From Rhodanobacteraceae bacterium (GTDB lineage Bacteria; Pseudomonadota; Gammaproteobacteria; Xanthomonadales; Rhodanobacteraceae): a stretch of DNA of 64,000 bases. Position 1 is the stretch's first letter. Every line of letters starts with the position of its first letter. Where the stretch lies: the NCBI GenBank assembly GCA_016790075.1, contig JAEUPP010000068.1, positions 162,659-226,658 of the forward strand, written 5' to 3'. A program made the position numbers and the translations under genes. Below are positions 33,744 to 42,476 of the stretch, one piece after another. Below the pieces are notes generated by a model. That model was not told where the DNA came from. It searched no databases and saw only the letters and a list, made by a program, of their open reading frames with translations.

Positions 33744-36734
33744 ATGTTGCGTCGCCGTGTTAGCTGGATTGTGCTGCTGCTCGCTTTCACCTTCGTGCCG
33801 CTGGCACGGGCCGACATCACCGCTGCGATCGACGCGCTGGTTCCGGCGGAGGACTGGGCGCAGGCCAGGGCGCTAGGTATTGCTGCTCTGGCCGAACCAC
33901 GCGAACACGATGCAGCACTCGTTGCGCTGTTCAATGCGGTGCTCGAAAGCCCCGCTGATTTCAGCGAAGCGGAGTGGTCGCCCTGGATTGCTGAGCTGGA
34001 GGCGCGCCGCCGCACCGAAGATGTGCGTGCCCGTTCCCTTGCCACGCTGGCGGCCTGGCGTGCTCAACGGGCCTTCCAGGCGCGGGAACGCGATGCGGCG
34101 GTGGCAGCGGTAGATGAAGCCCTGGCGCTGCTGCGCGAGGGCAGCGGGCGTATTGGCGCTGCCGAGCGGGCCTATGTGCTGACCAGTGCAGGGCAGATCC
34201 GCGGACTGCTCGGTAACTTTGCGGAAGGTGCGGCGCTCGCCGGCGAGGCGGTGGCGGTGCTGCGCAATCCACGCAGCATGCTGGAGCGGGCGCGGCGCCT
34301 GAGGGCGCTGTTTTTCCAGGCCCTGTTTGAAGACCGCCTCGCCCATTACGACACGGCGATGGCGCTGGCGCGCCAGGGCATAGCCGAAGCCGAGCAGTTC
34401 AATGTGCCCAACAACGGCTATCGACGTCGTCTGGTCGGTGTGCTCAGTGAGAGCCTGCTCTCGCGCGGTGATTTCACCGCAGTACGCGATCTGATGCGGC
34501 CTGAGCTCGAGCGTCAGCGTGCGCAAGTCAATCCGTCGGCACGCGATCTGGCGATGACCCTTGGGCATCTGGCGGAGGCGGAACGCCAGCTTGGTGATCG
34601 CGAGCGCGCGCTTGACTACTACCGCGAGTCGGCCCAGGCCGCAGCCAAGGATCCCGCGCTGGTCGCAGCCGGCAGCTATGCGGCGATTCTTGGCAATCTG
34701 GGTTCGCTGGCTTACGAACTGCAGCGTTACGAGGAGGCCGATACGGCGTTGGGCCAGAACCTGAGTCTGCTCGAACAGCAATTTGGTGGCGACAGCCTGC
34801 GCGTAGTCCCGCCGCTGATCAACTTCGGTGAGGTGGCATTTGAGCGCAATCTGCTGGATGAAGCCGAGCAGCGCTTCCGCCGTGCCCTCGCCATTGTCGC
34901 GACTCAGCTTGGGGCGGAACATGCAGAAGGAGCACCGGCGCTGCGCGGATTGGCCCGCGTATTGCTGCGGCGCGGTGATGCGGCGGCCGCTGCCGCCGCG
35001 CTCCAGGGCGCGATCGCGCAGCAGGAAGCCGCGGCCGGCACCGAGCATGTGCAGTTGCTGGGTTGGCGCTGCGAACTGGCGGAAGCGCTGGCTCAACGCG
35101 GCGATAAGGCTGCGGCGTTTCAGCAGGCGCTGGTCGTGGAACAGCGGCGCAACCGGCTCGTTGCGAGCGTTGCGCCGGTGCTGGGAGAAACTCAGGCACT
35201 GGAGTTCAAGCGTAATCTGGCGCGCTGCAGTGAACGACTGCTGGCGATTGCGGCCGCCTCGGCCGACCCGCGCCAGATTGACGCGGCCTGGAGCGAAATA
35301 GCCGCGGCACGGGGGCTCGCCACGCGGCTGGTAGCGCAGCGTATCGCACACGCGCGGGAACATGCCGATACGGCCGCAAGACCGCGCTGGGAGCGCTGGT
35401 TCAAGGCTGCATCGGCTTATGCGGACGCGGTGCGCGGCGGCGGAGAGGCGGCGCTGACGGAGTTACGCCAAGAACTCGACGCCGCAGTTGAAGCGCTGGG
35501 TGAGAGCGCGCCGCTGCAACCGTTGCCGAATACTTCGGTGGCGCAACTGATGGCGAAACTGCCGTCAGAGACTGCGCTGGTCGCGTTTGCCGCCGGCGCT
35601 GGCGCGGCCCCGTCCCGGCTTTATGCCTTTGTTGCCGAACCGGGTGCGGCGCCACGGCTGCTCGCACTGGGCGAGGTCGAAGCGCTCGATGCGCGCATGG
35701 AGCGATGGTATCGACTGCTGCGCGAGCCAAGCCGGGAACAGGAACTGGGCGAAGCGGGTCAGGCCGTGCGGCGGCACCTGTTCGACGCGCTCGGTCTGGC
35801 TCGCCTCGACCGCCGTTTGTTCGTTGTCGCCGACGCGGGCGTGCACCGGCTCAATTTTGCGGCGCTGCCCGACGGCGAAGGCTTCCTGGTCGAACGTGGC
35901 CTGCGCCTGCACGGGCTTGAAACTGAGCAGGATCTGGTCGGAGTCGCGACCACGCCGGCACGCGAGGGGTTGTTGCTGCTAGGCGTGCCCGAACTCGCAC
36001 GCAGTGATGCGACTGCGCTTGGCCGCCTGCGGGGCAACTGCCCCGAGTTCGGTAGTGCATTGCAATCCTTGCCGGGTGCCGAGCGCGAAATCGAGGTGCT
36101 TGCACAGCTGTCGCGTGCGGCGGGCCGCGACGACGTGGTCGCGCTCAAAGGGGCCGAGGCGACGCTGACCGCACTGCGCCGCACTTCGCCGCAGTCGGGA
36201 ATTATTCACTTTGCCACCCATGCGTTCGAGCTGGGCGCGGGTTGTGCAGCGCAGATCGGAGCCGCGGCGCGGCGTGGGGTGGGGGTGCGTCGCGAAGCCG
36301 TTGCGGTGCCGACTGCGCGCGCGGCGCTCGCACGCGAAGCTGGGCTGGTGCTCAGCGGCGAGCGTGGCCGCAACGGTCTGTTGCTGGGCGCCGACGTCAG
36401 CACACTTGCACTGCAGGGAGTGGGCTGGGTCGTGTTGTCGGCCTGTGACACAGGACTGGGCGCGCGTCTGGATGATGAAGGCGTATTCGGTCTGCGCCGT
36501 GCGTTCCGCCTCGCCGGCGCACGCACGGTGCTGATGAGCCTTTGGCCCGTAGACGACGCCGCGACATCGGCCTGGATGGAGGCGCTCTATCGCGCACGGC
36601 TGGTCGAGCATCGCACTACGGTCGACGCGGTCGCCGATGCAGGCCTCAGTGTGCTGCAGTCACGCCGCGCGCGTGGCGAGTCACTGCACCCGTTCTACTG
36701 GGCCGGGTTCGTTGCCGCGGGTGATTGGCGTTAG
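33744..36734 (+). CDS. exported TPR-CHAT (caspase-like) protease
   Basis: The protein has 996 residues from the ATG at 33744, where a clean signal peptide begins (MLRRRVSWIVLLLAFTFVPLARA); the ATG at 33705 would add a hydrophilic leader. About 550 residues of tetratricopeptide-type helix pairs (for example LGHLAEAERQLGDRERALDYYRESAQ) precede a linker. The C-terminal CHAT domain has the catalytic dyad His826 (IIHFATHAF) and Cys901 (WVVLSACDTGLG), followed by GVFGLRRAFRLAGARTVLMSLWPVDDAAT. CHAT proteases are clan CD peptidases related to caspases and separase; some are effectors activated through their TPR part. This one is probably periplasmic. It follows the DUF4384 kinase by 78 bases in the same unit. 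Confidence 0.88.
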   Translation: MLRRRVSWIVLLLAFTFVPLARADITAAIDALVPAEDWAQARALGIAALAEPREHDAALVALFNAVLESPADFSEAEWSPWIAELEARRRTEDVRARSLATLAAWRAQRAFQARERDAAVAAVDEALALLREGSGRIGAAERAYVLTSAGQIRGLLGNFAEGAALAGEAVAVLRNPRSMLERARRLRALFFQALFEDRLAHYDTAMALARQGIAEAEQFNVPNNGYRRRLVGVLSESLLSRGDFTAVRDLMRPELERQRAQVNPSARDLAMTLGHLAEAERQLGDRERALDYYRESAQAAAKDPALVAAGSYAAILGNLGSLAYELQRYEEADTALGQNLSLLEQQFGGDSLRVVPPLINFGEVAFERNLLDEAEQRFRRALAIVATQLGAEHAEGAPALRGLARVLLRRGDAAAAAAALQGAIAQQEAAAGTEHVQLLGWRCELAEALAQRGDKAAAFQQALVVEQRRNRLVASVAPVLGETQALEFKRNLARCSERLLAIAAASADPRQIDAAWSEIAAARGLATRLVAQRIAHAREHADTAARPRWERWFKAASAYADAVRGGGEAALTELRQELDAAVEALGESAPLQPLPNTSVAQLMAKLPSETALVAFAAGAGAAPSRLYAFVAEPGAAPRLLALGEVEALDARMERWYRLLREPSREQELGEAGQAVRRHLFDALGLARLDRRLFVVADAGVHRLNFAALPDGEGFLVERGLRLHGLETEQDLVGVATTPAREGLLLLGVPELARSDATALGRLRGNCPEFGSALQSLPGAEREIEVLAQLSRAAGRDDVVALKGAEATLTALRRTSPQSGIIHFATHAFELGAGCAAQIGAAARRGVGVRREAVAVPTARAALAREAGLVLSGERGRNGLLLGADVSTLALQGVGWVVLSACDTGLGARLDDEGVFGLRRAFRLAGARTVLMSLWPVDDAATSAWMEALYRARLVEHRTTVDAVADAGLSVLQSRRARGESLHPFYWAGFVAAGDWR

Positions 36735-36808
36735 TTTCGCAGGCGTTTGCAGTTCAATACGCGTAGGGCGGGCTAGCCAATTGACGCAGAACCCAGGCGG
36801 CTGCATGC

Positions 36809-36847
36809 GTGGATTCGCCTCGTCTGGTTCGGAATAGGCGAATCCAC
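36809..36847. terminator. 12-bp stem hairpin between convergent genes
   Basis: GTGGATTCGCCT (36809-36820) and AGGCGAATCCAC (36836-36847) are perfectly complementary around a 15-base loop. It lies between the CHAT gene and convergent parC. The adjoining GTAGGGCGGGCTAGCC (about 36761-36776) recalls the dispersed intergenic palindromic repeats of gammaproteobacteria, so this may be a REP-like element as well as a transcription stop. Confidence 0.5.
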
Positions 36848-36878
36848 TCGGGTTACCCGCTCAGCTTGGACAGCCCCT

Positions 36879-39119
36879 TCATGCAGTTGTCTCGATATGC
36901 TCCACCCGCTGCAGCCCGCGGGGCAGCAGACCGCCACGACCCGCCCGATTGCCGCCGTACTCGACCAGATCGGCCCAGCGCAGGGTGAGCTTGCGTGCAC
37001 CGGCGTAAAGTGTGACTTCACCCTTGCCTTCGCTCACGACGGTGATACCGGCAACACGCTCGCCGTCCGCCAGCTTGGCCTTGGGAATCTCGATCAGCTT
37101 GTTGCCCTTGCCGCCGTTGTCGAGCTCCGGCAGCTCGGCTACCGAGAACATCAGCAGATGCCCGGCATTGGTCACGACGACGATGCGGTCGCGCGCCGCA
37201 TCGGCGATATAAGCCGGGGCCAGCACATGGGCGTTGTCGTCGATATTGAGGATCTGTTTGCCGGCTTTCTTGTTGCCGACCAGGTTGGCAAAGCGTGTGA
37301 CGAAGCCATAGCCATAGTCCGAAGCAAGCGCCAGGCGTGTATCGGCGTCGGCCATAGCCACAGCTTCAAAGCGGGCTCCCGCTGGGGGGGCGAAGCGGCC
37401 CGTCAGTGGCTCGCCGTTGCCACGTGCCGAGGGCAGGCTATGGGCAGGTGTCGAGTAACTGCGACCGGTGGAATCGATGAAAGCGACTTGCTGCGTGGTC
37501 CGGCCGCGGGCATAAGCCTGCAGCGCGTCTCCTTCGCGGTAGCTCATTGCTGCGGGGTCGACCTCGTGCCCCTTGGCGGCACGAATCCAGCCTTTCTGCG
37601 ACAGCACCACGGTCGTCGGCTCGCTTGCCACCAGTGCGGCTTCATCCAGCGCCTGGGCTACCTGGCGTTCAATGATGGGTGAACGCCGGTCGTCGCCGTA
37701 CTTCTTCGCGTCTTCCTTGAGCTCGTCCTTGATCAGCGTCTTGAGGCGCTGCCTGGAATTCAGAACGACGTTGATACGTGCGCGCTCTTCCTCAAGCTGG
37801 TCGCGCTCGGCGTTGATCTTCATTTCCTCAAGGCGCGCCAACTGGCGCAGGCGCGTTTCCAGAATGTAGTCGGCCTGTTCCTCGCTGAGGCGGAAGCGTG
37901 CGATCAGTACTGGCTTGGGCTCTTCCTCGGTACGGATGATGCGAATGACTTCGTCGAGGTTCAGGTAGGCGATGCGCAGACCTTCGAGCAGGTGCAGGCG
38001 CCGTTCGAGCTTGGCAAGGCGATGATTCAGGCGGCGCGTAACGGTATCCGTGCGGAAACGCAGCCACTCGTTGAGGATCTGCTTGAGATTCTTGACCTGT
38101 GGGCGGCCATCGAGGCCGATGATGTTCAGGTTGACGCGGTAGCTTTTCTCCAGGTCCGTCGTGGCGAACAGGTGCTGCATCATTTCGTCGGCATCGACGC
38201 GGCTGGAGCGCGGAATCAGCACGAGGCGGATAGGGTTTTCGTGATCGGACTCGTCGCGCAGATCCTCGAGCATGGGCAGTTTCTTGGCCCGCATCTGCGC
38301 GGCGATCTGCTCGAGTATCTTCGATGGCGAAACCTGATAGGGCAATGCGTTAATGACGACATTGCCGTCTTCCTTGGTGTAGACAGCGCGGGCACGCACG
38401 CTGCCTATGCCATTTTCGTACAGTGCCTGCAGCTCGGTTCTGGGCGTGATGATTTCGGCGCGTGTCGGATAGTCCGGGCCCAGTACATGTTCACAAAGAT
38501 CACGCACGGTTGCGTCGGGATCTTCCAGCAGGCGGATGCAGGCACTTGCGACTTCGCGCAGATTATGCGGCGGAATATCGGTGGCCATACCGACAGCGAT
38601 GCCGGTGGAACCGTTCAGCAGTACATGCGGTACACGGGACGGCAGCCACGAGGGTTCGTCCTGGGTGCCGTCGTAGTTTGGCGAGAAATCGACGGTGCCC
38701 TGGCCGAGCTCTTCGAGCAGCAGGGTCGCAATCGGCGCGAGCTTGGCTTCGGTATAGCGCATTGCGGCGAACGACTTGGGGTCGTCGGGGGAACCGAAGT
38801 TGCCTTGCCCTTCAATCAGGGGATAGCGATAGGAGAACGACTGCGTCATCAGCACCATGGCTTCGTAGCAAGCGCTGTCGCCGTGGGGATGGTACTTGCC
38901 GAGAACCTCGCCTATGGTCAGCGCCGACTTGCGTGGTTTGGCGGTCGCCGCCAGGCCGAGTTCGCTCATGGCGTAGACGATGCGGCGCTGTACCGGTTTG
39001 AGGCCGTCGCCGACGAAGGGCAGGGCGCGATCGAGCACGACATACATGGAATAGTCGAGATAGGCGCGCTCGGCATACTCCTTGAGCGGTATCTGTTCAA
39101 AATTGCTTTGCAGACTCAT
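36879..39119 (-). CDS. parC: DNA topoisomerase IV subunit A
   Basis: The protein has 746 residues. The N-terminal breakage-reunion domain begins [30 protein letters not shown]. The active-site tyrosine is Tyr122 in MRYTEAKL. The quinolone-determining region [12 protein letters not shown] keeps Ser82 and Glu86 (E. coli 80 and 84), the sensitive state. The C-terminal part is the divergent beta-pinwheel typical of ParC ([25 protein letters not shown]). The length and [24 protein letters not shown] favour ParC over GyrA. It works with ParE (not in the window) to decatenate chromosomes. It stands alone, with 226 noncoding bases to crcB upstream in which I see no gene. Confidence 0.93.
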   Translation of the reverse strand: MSLQSNFEQIPLKEYAERAYLDYSMYVVLDRALPFVGDGLKPVQRRIVYAMSELGLAATAKPRKSALTIGEVLGKYHPHGDSACYEAMVLMTQSFSYRYPLIEGQGNFGSPDDPKSFAAMRYTEAKLAPIATLLLEELGQGTVDFSPNYDGTQDEPSWLPSRVPHVLLNGSTGIAVGMATDIPPHNLREVASACIRLLEDPDATVRDLCEHVLGPDYPTRAEIITPRTELQALYENGIGSVRARAVYTKEDGNVVINALPYQVSPSKILEQIAAQMRAKKLPMLEDLRDESDHENPIRLVLIPRSSRVDADEMMQHLFATTDLEKSYRVNLNIIGLDGRPQVKNLKQILNEWLRFRTDTVTRRLNHRLAKLERRLHLLEGLRIAYLNLDEVIRIIRTEEEPKPVLIARFRLSEEQADYILETRLRQLARLEEMKINAERDQLEEERARINVVLNSRQRLKTLIKDELKEDAKKYGDDRRSPIIERQVAQALDEAALVASEPTTVVLSQKGWIRAAKGHEVDPAAMSYREGDALQAYARGRTTQQVAFIDSTGRSYSTPAHSLPSARGNGEPLTGRFAPPAGARFEAVAMADADTRLALASDYGYGFVTRFANLVGNKKAGKQILNIDDNAHVLAPAYIADAARDRIVVVTNAGHLLMFSVAELPELDNGGKGNKLIEIPKAKLADGERVAGITVVSEGKGEVTLYAGARKLTLRWADLVEYGGNRAGRGGLLPRGLQRVEHIETTA

Positions 39120-39345
39120 CGCGGGAATCCCTGAATCAATCTAATGGGGTTGGATCGCCGCGGCATGCCGGATCGAACCTGCGCCCAAAGGTTGGCGGCG
39201 CAAGGTCTGGCCTAGCCGTGGAGAGCAGCGGGCGCTTTCGCCATGGTGGCCGACGCTGCACCAGCCTGATCCAAAGCGGGCTATTTTGCCGGAATCAGGG
39301 CGTTGCATCGAATCGGCCCTGGCTGTCGGCCACCGCCGGGCCTGT

Positions 39346-39732
39346 TCAGCTGCGCAGCAGCGTGCGCAACAGCAACCAGCCGAGCAGTGTTGCGAGGATG
39401 GAGCCGGCTACATGAGCCGCGACCAGCGCGGCGGCCCAGCCGGCGTTGCCGCGTTCCAGCAGGGTGGCGGCTTCTGCTGAAAAAGTGGAAAAAGTGGTAA
39501 GCCCGCCGAGAAACCCGGTGCCGGCAAACAGGCGCAGCTCGGGTGAAGCGTCGGTTTGAGCCTCGGCGAACGCCAGCAGCAGGCCCATGAGCAGACCGCC
39601 GCCGAGGTTAGCCGCCAACGTGCCCAGGGGCAGTCGGTCGAACAGCGGATTCAGCCAGATGCCGAGTCCCCAGCGCAGCCAGGCGCCTAGCGCGGCGCCG
39701 CCACCGACGGCGGCGATCGATATCCAGGGCAT
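39346..39732 (-). CDS. crcB: fluoride exporter CrcB/Fluc
   Basis: This small membrane protein of 128 residues has four hydrophobic helices. It has the family motifs GAALGAWLRWG, GTLAANLGGGLLMG (pore asparagine) and FLGGLTTFSTFSAE (phenylalanine box and sodium site). The ATG at 39732 is used; the longer frame adds a hydrophilic leader. Fluc channels work as dual-topology dimers that release fluoride. I looked for a fluoride riboswitch upstream and did not find one. Confidence 0.9.
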   Translation of the reverse strand: MPWISIAAVGGGAALGAWLRWGLGIWLNPLFDRLPLGTLAANLGGGLLMGLLLAFAEAQTDASPELRLFAGTGFLGGLTTFSTFSAEAATLLERGNAGWAAALVAAHVAGSILATLLGWLLLRTLLRS

Positions 39733-39944
39733 GTGCAGGCTCCGCGTGAATTGAGTATGGATTCTAGCGGCCATGACGCGGGTGCCGGGTTGCCAGGCAG
39801 AAAACTGTTGCGCGAACTCTCTTTACATCACCTGGCCGGCATCGCGGTCGCCATTCATGCCGCGCGCGAAGGGGGCGCATGGTGCATCATGTGCGCCTTG
39901 TGCCGCGCGGATGGCGGTACTGCCCCTCAGTTAGGATCGCTCCC

Positions 39945-40658
39945 ATGCCTCAGCCAAACTCTCTTACGCAGCCGCTCAGCGAGCAGGAAATCGAAACCCT
40001 GTCCCGGTTTCTCGACGAACGCGCAGTCGAGCGCGACGGCATGAGTTTCGAGATGCTCGACGGCTATCTGACTTCCGTTTTGTCCGGGCCGGAAACGATC
40101 ATGCCCTCGGAGTGGCTGCCGCAGGTGTGGACTGGCGAAGAGGCGGACGAGCGCGACGGCGGTATTTTCGACAACGACGGGGAAGCCCAGCGCGTACTTG
40201 ATCTTCTGATGCGGCACTACAACCGTATCGCCGGCGTTCTGGCCCAAGGCGGTGCAGATTTTGAACCCTGGATAGGCGAGTTCGAGATCGAGGACGGCCA
40301 GTTCGCAGCGTTTGGGCAGGAATGGGCCTTGGGTTATCTGCGCGGTATAGGGCTGCGCGAAGCGAGCTGGGACAGTTTGCTCGATGACCCGGATTGGGCT
40401 GACGACCTTGAGGCGGTAGAACTGCTGGCGCGCGGGCCCGATGATCCCGAAACCGGTGCCGAGGTCGCCACGCAGGAACAGCGCGATGCACTCATCGACA
40501 ACATGGTCACGTTTGCGCTCGACGCGCACGACTATTGGCTTGAACTGCGGCTCAAACCAGCGACCTTGCGCCGTGCCGCGCCCAAGGTAGGCCGCAACGA
40601 CCCTTGCACCTGTGGCAGCGGCAAGAAGTACAAGCAGTGCTGCGGGCAGGGCGAGTGA
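39945..40658 (+). CDS. UPF0149/YecA-family protein with C-terminal SEC-C zinc motif
   Basis: The protein has 237 residues from the ATG at 39945 ([19 protein letters not shown]) with an AGGA ribosome site. The YecA-like helical domain reads [32 protein letters not shown], with [29 protein letters not shown] following, and conserved acidic residues. The C-terminus is the SEC-C zinc finger [19 protein letters not shown], also found at the end of SecA, where it binds zinc and contacts SecB/ribosomes. It is probably ribosome- or secretion-associated. It is divergent from crcB and followed closely by a transporter gene. Confidence 0.88.
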   Translation: MPQPNSLTQPLSEQEIETLSRFLDERAVERDGMSFEMLDGYLTSVLSGPETIMPSEWLPQVWTGEEADERDGGIFDNDGEAQRVLDLLMRHYNRIAGVLAQGGADFEPWIGEFEIEDGQFAAFGQEWALGYLRGIGLREASWDSLLDDPDWADDLEAVELLARGPDDPETGAEVATQEQRDALIDNMVTFALDAHDYWLELRLKPATLRRAAPKVGRNDPCTCGSGKKYKQCCGQGE

Positions 40659-40731
40659 GTGAGCTGATGCCTGGGGCCGGATGCTGCGAGTGCTGCGCCA
40701 GTCTGCCAGCGCCGGTCGGCAGCTAGTTTCC

Positions 40732-41931
40732 ATGCCGAAACGCGGACTCACCCTGCTGCTGGCCGGACTGGCCATGTTCGGCCCCTTTGCGATTGACACG
40801 ATGTTTCCCGCGTTCCCGGCGATCGCGCAGGAGTTCGGCGCCGACGAATTCGCGATGCAGCAGACCTTGTCGATCTACCTGATCGCCCTGGCCTTCATGT
40901 CGCTGGTGCATGGCCCGCTGTCGGACGCACTGGGGCGCCGTCCAGTGGTGATCGGGGGTGTTGCGCTGTTCATGCTGGCCTCGATCGGCTGCGCGCTGAC
41001 CTGGTCGATAGAAAGCCTGTGGATGTTCCGCGCATTGCAGGGCATGTGTGCGGGTGCCGGCTGGATCGTTGCGCGCGCAATCATGCGTGACCTGCATGAA
41101 GGTCCAGTCGTACAGCGGCTGATGTCGAACGTGTCGATGTTATTCACCCTGGCGCCGGCAGTCGCGCCCATCCTCGGTGGCTGGGTGCTGCTGGTCGGGA
41201 GCTGGCGCTGGATTTTCTGGTTCCTGGCCGGCTGGGGCGGGTTGCTGCTCATGGCCTCGCTATGGCGTCTGCCCGAGTCGCATCCGCCCGAACGGCGCAT
41301 TCCGCTGCGGGCCGGTGCCCTGGTTGGTGGCTATGTGGAAATGTTGCTCGATCGTCAGTTCTGGCCGTTGGCGATTGCCGGCACCATGAACTTCAGCGCG
41401 CTGTTTCTGTACATTTCTGCGGCGCCGGCATTCGTCGTCGGGCTGTTGAAACTCGGTCCGCAGCAGTTTGCCTGGTTGTTCGTGCCGGCGGTGTCAGGCC
41501 TGTTTCTCGGTTCACTGCTGTCGGGACGCCTGGCCGGACATATCAGCGTTACGCGCACCATCAGTGCGGGCTATACGCTCATGCTGCTGGCCGCGGCGCT
41601 CAATGTCGGCGTTGCGCTCTGGCTGCCGCTGCCGCAGATTCCGTGGTCGGTATTGCCGATAGGCCTGCATGCGGTCGGCATTTCCCTGTCGTTCTCCAGT
41701 CTGACCATACTGCTGCTCGACCGGTTTCCGTCGCATCGTGGCGGAGCCTCGTCGTTGCAGGCCTTCGTAAGCCTGATATTCAACGCGCTGCTGGCTGGGA
41801 TCGCTGCTGTGCTGCTGTCCGATAGTGCGCTGCACCTGGCATTGGGAGCAGGAAGCTTGACCCTGATCGGCTTCATTGCCTGGCGTATGTTCCGGTATCA
41901 GACGGCTGCGACAGGCATGCAAGCCGGTTGA
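40732..41931 (+). CDS. MFS drug-resistance transporter, Bcr/CflA type
   Basis: The protein has about 399 residues from the ATG at 40732 (MPKRGLTLLLAGLAMFGPFAIDTMFPAFPAIAQEFG), with 12 hydrophobic segments. The start FAIDTMFPAFP, the loop-2 motif GPLSDALGRRPVVIGG and the RALQGMCAGAGWIVARAIMRD motif on helix 4 are characteristic of Bcr/CflA-type proton antiporters. Members export bicyclomycin, chloramphenicol, sulfonamides or cysteine/dipeptides; the substrate here is unknown. The UPF0149 gene ends 73 bases upstream on the same strand, so co-transcription is possible. The 185 bases downstream have no gene. Confidence 0.88.
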   Translation: MPKRGLTLLLAGLAMFGPFAIDTMFPAFPAIAQEFGADEFAMQQTLSIYLIALAFMSLVHGPLSDALGRRPVVIGGVALFMLASIGCALTWSIESLWMFRALQGMCAGAGWIVARAIMRDLHEGPVVQRLMSNVSMLFTLAPAVAPILGGWVLLVGSWRWIFWFLAGWGGLLLMASLWRLPESHPPERRIPLRAGALVGGYVEMLLDRQFWPLAIAGTMNFSALFLYISAAPAFVVGLLKLGPQQFAWLFVPAVSGLFLGSLLSGRLAGHISVTRTISAGYTLMLLAAALNVGVALWLPLPQIPWSVLPIGLHAVGISLSFSSLTILLLDRFPSHRGGASSLQAFVSLIFNALLAGIAAVLLSDSALHLALGAGSLTLIGFIAWRMFRYQTAATGMQAG

Positions 41932-42116
41932 TTCACCTGTTGCCGCAACTTGCCCGGGACGTTTCGGCAAAGACTGGCTGGGGTTAGCAAACTGTCATGA
42001 AGGCAGGCAGCCGGCGACGATGATGCTGCCAAATGCGGTGCTCCGGTCGTGGCTCGCGGCAACTGGCGCGGCGCAATGTGGGCAATCGCCAATCCCCCGT
42101 TGCTGTCACGCGCGGA

Positions 42117-42350
42117 TCAGGCTGCGGGTGTTCCCAGGATCTGCTTGAGCACGGTCAGCACTTCGTCCTTGCTCCCCATCAGTGTCAGTTGGTTGTCGCG
42201 TGAAATATCGGTGCCAATGTTCACGTTGTAACCCTGGCCCAGGTCGTTGCCGTCCTCGTCGATACGCGGGTAGGTTTCAACTTTGCCTATGTACATGATG
42301 CGGTTGGCATCGACGAAGCGGCCGTCAGGGAGTTTGATCCAGCGTTGCAT
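42117..42350 (-). CDS. small conserved-looking protein
   Basis: The 77-residue soluble protein (MQRWIKLPDGRFVDANRIMY...) starts at the ATG at 42350; the track upstream of it is not supported. It has an alternating strand pattern, no cysteines, and an acidic turn (RIDEDGNDLGQGYNVNIGTD), ending with a helix (SKDEVLTVLKQILG). The codon pattern matches the neighbours and the fold looks compact (about four strands and one helix). I do not recognise the family. Confidence 0.6.
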   Translation of the reverse strand: MQRWIKLPDGRFVDANRIMYIGKVETYPRIDEDGNDLGQGYNVNIGTDISRDNQLTLMGSKDEVLTVLKQILGTPAA

Positions 42351-42425
42351 GGCGTGGCTCTCGCGGTGGGCTGGCGCGAACATAACACGTGGCAGCAGCG
42401 TCGTTGAGTCTGATACACCAGTCGA

Positions 42426-42453
42426 ACAGGGCGCGCCTTGCGGCGCGCCCTGT
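42426..42453 (-). terminator. hairpin after M2 peptidase gene
   Basis: A perfect 12-bp stem (ACAGGGCGCGCC / GGCGCGCCCTGT) with a TTGC tetraloop lies 24 bases past the stop of the minus-strand M2 peptidase gene. There is no T-run, but stem strength and position make a terminator likely. Confidence 0.65.
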
Positions 42454-42476
42454 CAGGAACGTGGTACTGCCTGGAC

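Noticed and set aside
39733-39944. fluoride riboswitch ahead of crcB
   Set aside because: I looked for the conserved GGNGAUGGNGUUCGCC-type core on the minus strand and found no adequate match. An imperfect palindrome at 39874-39897 remains unexplained.
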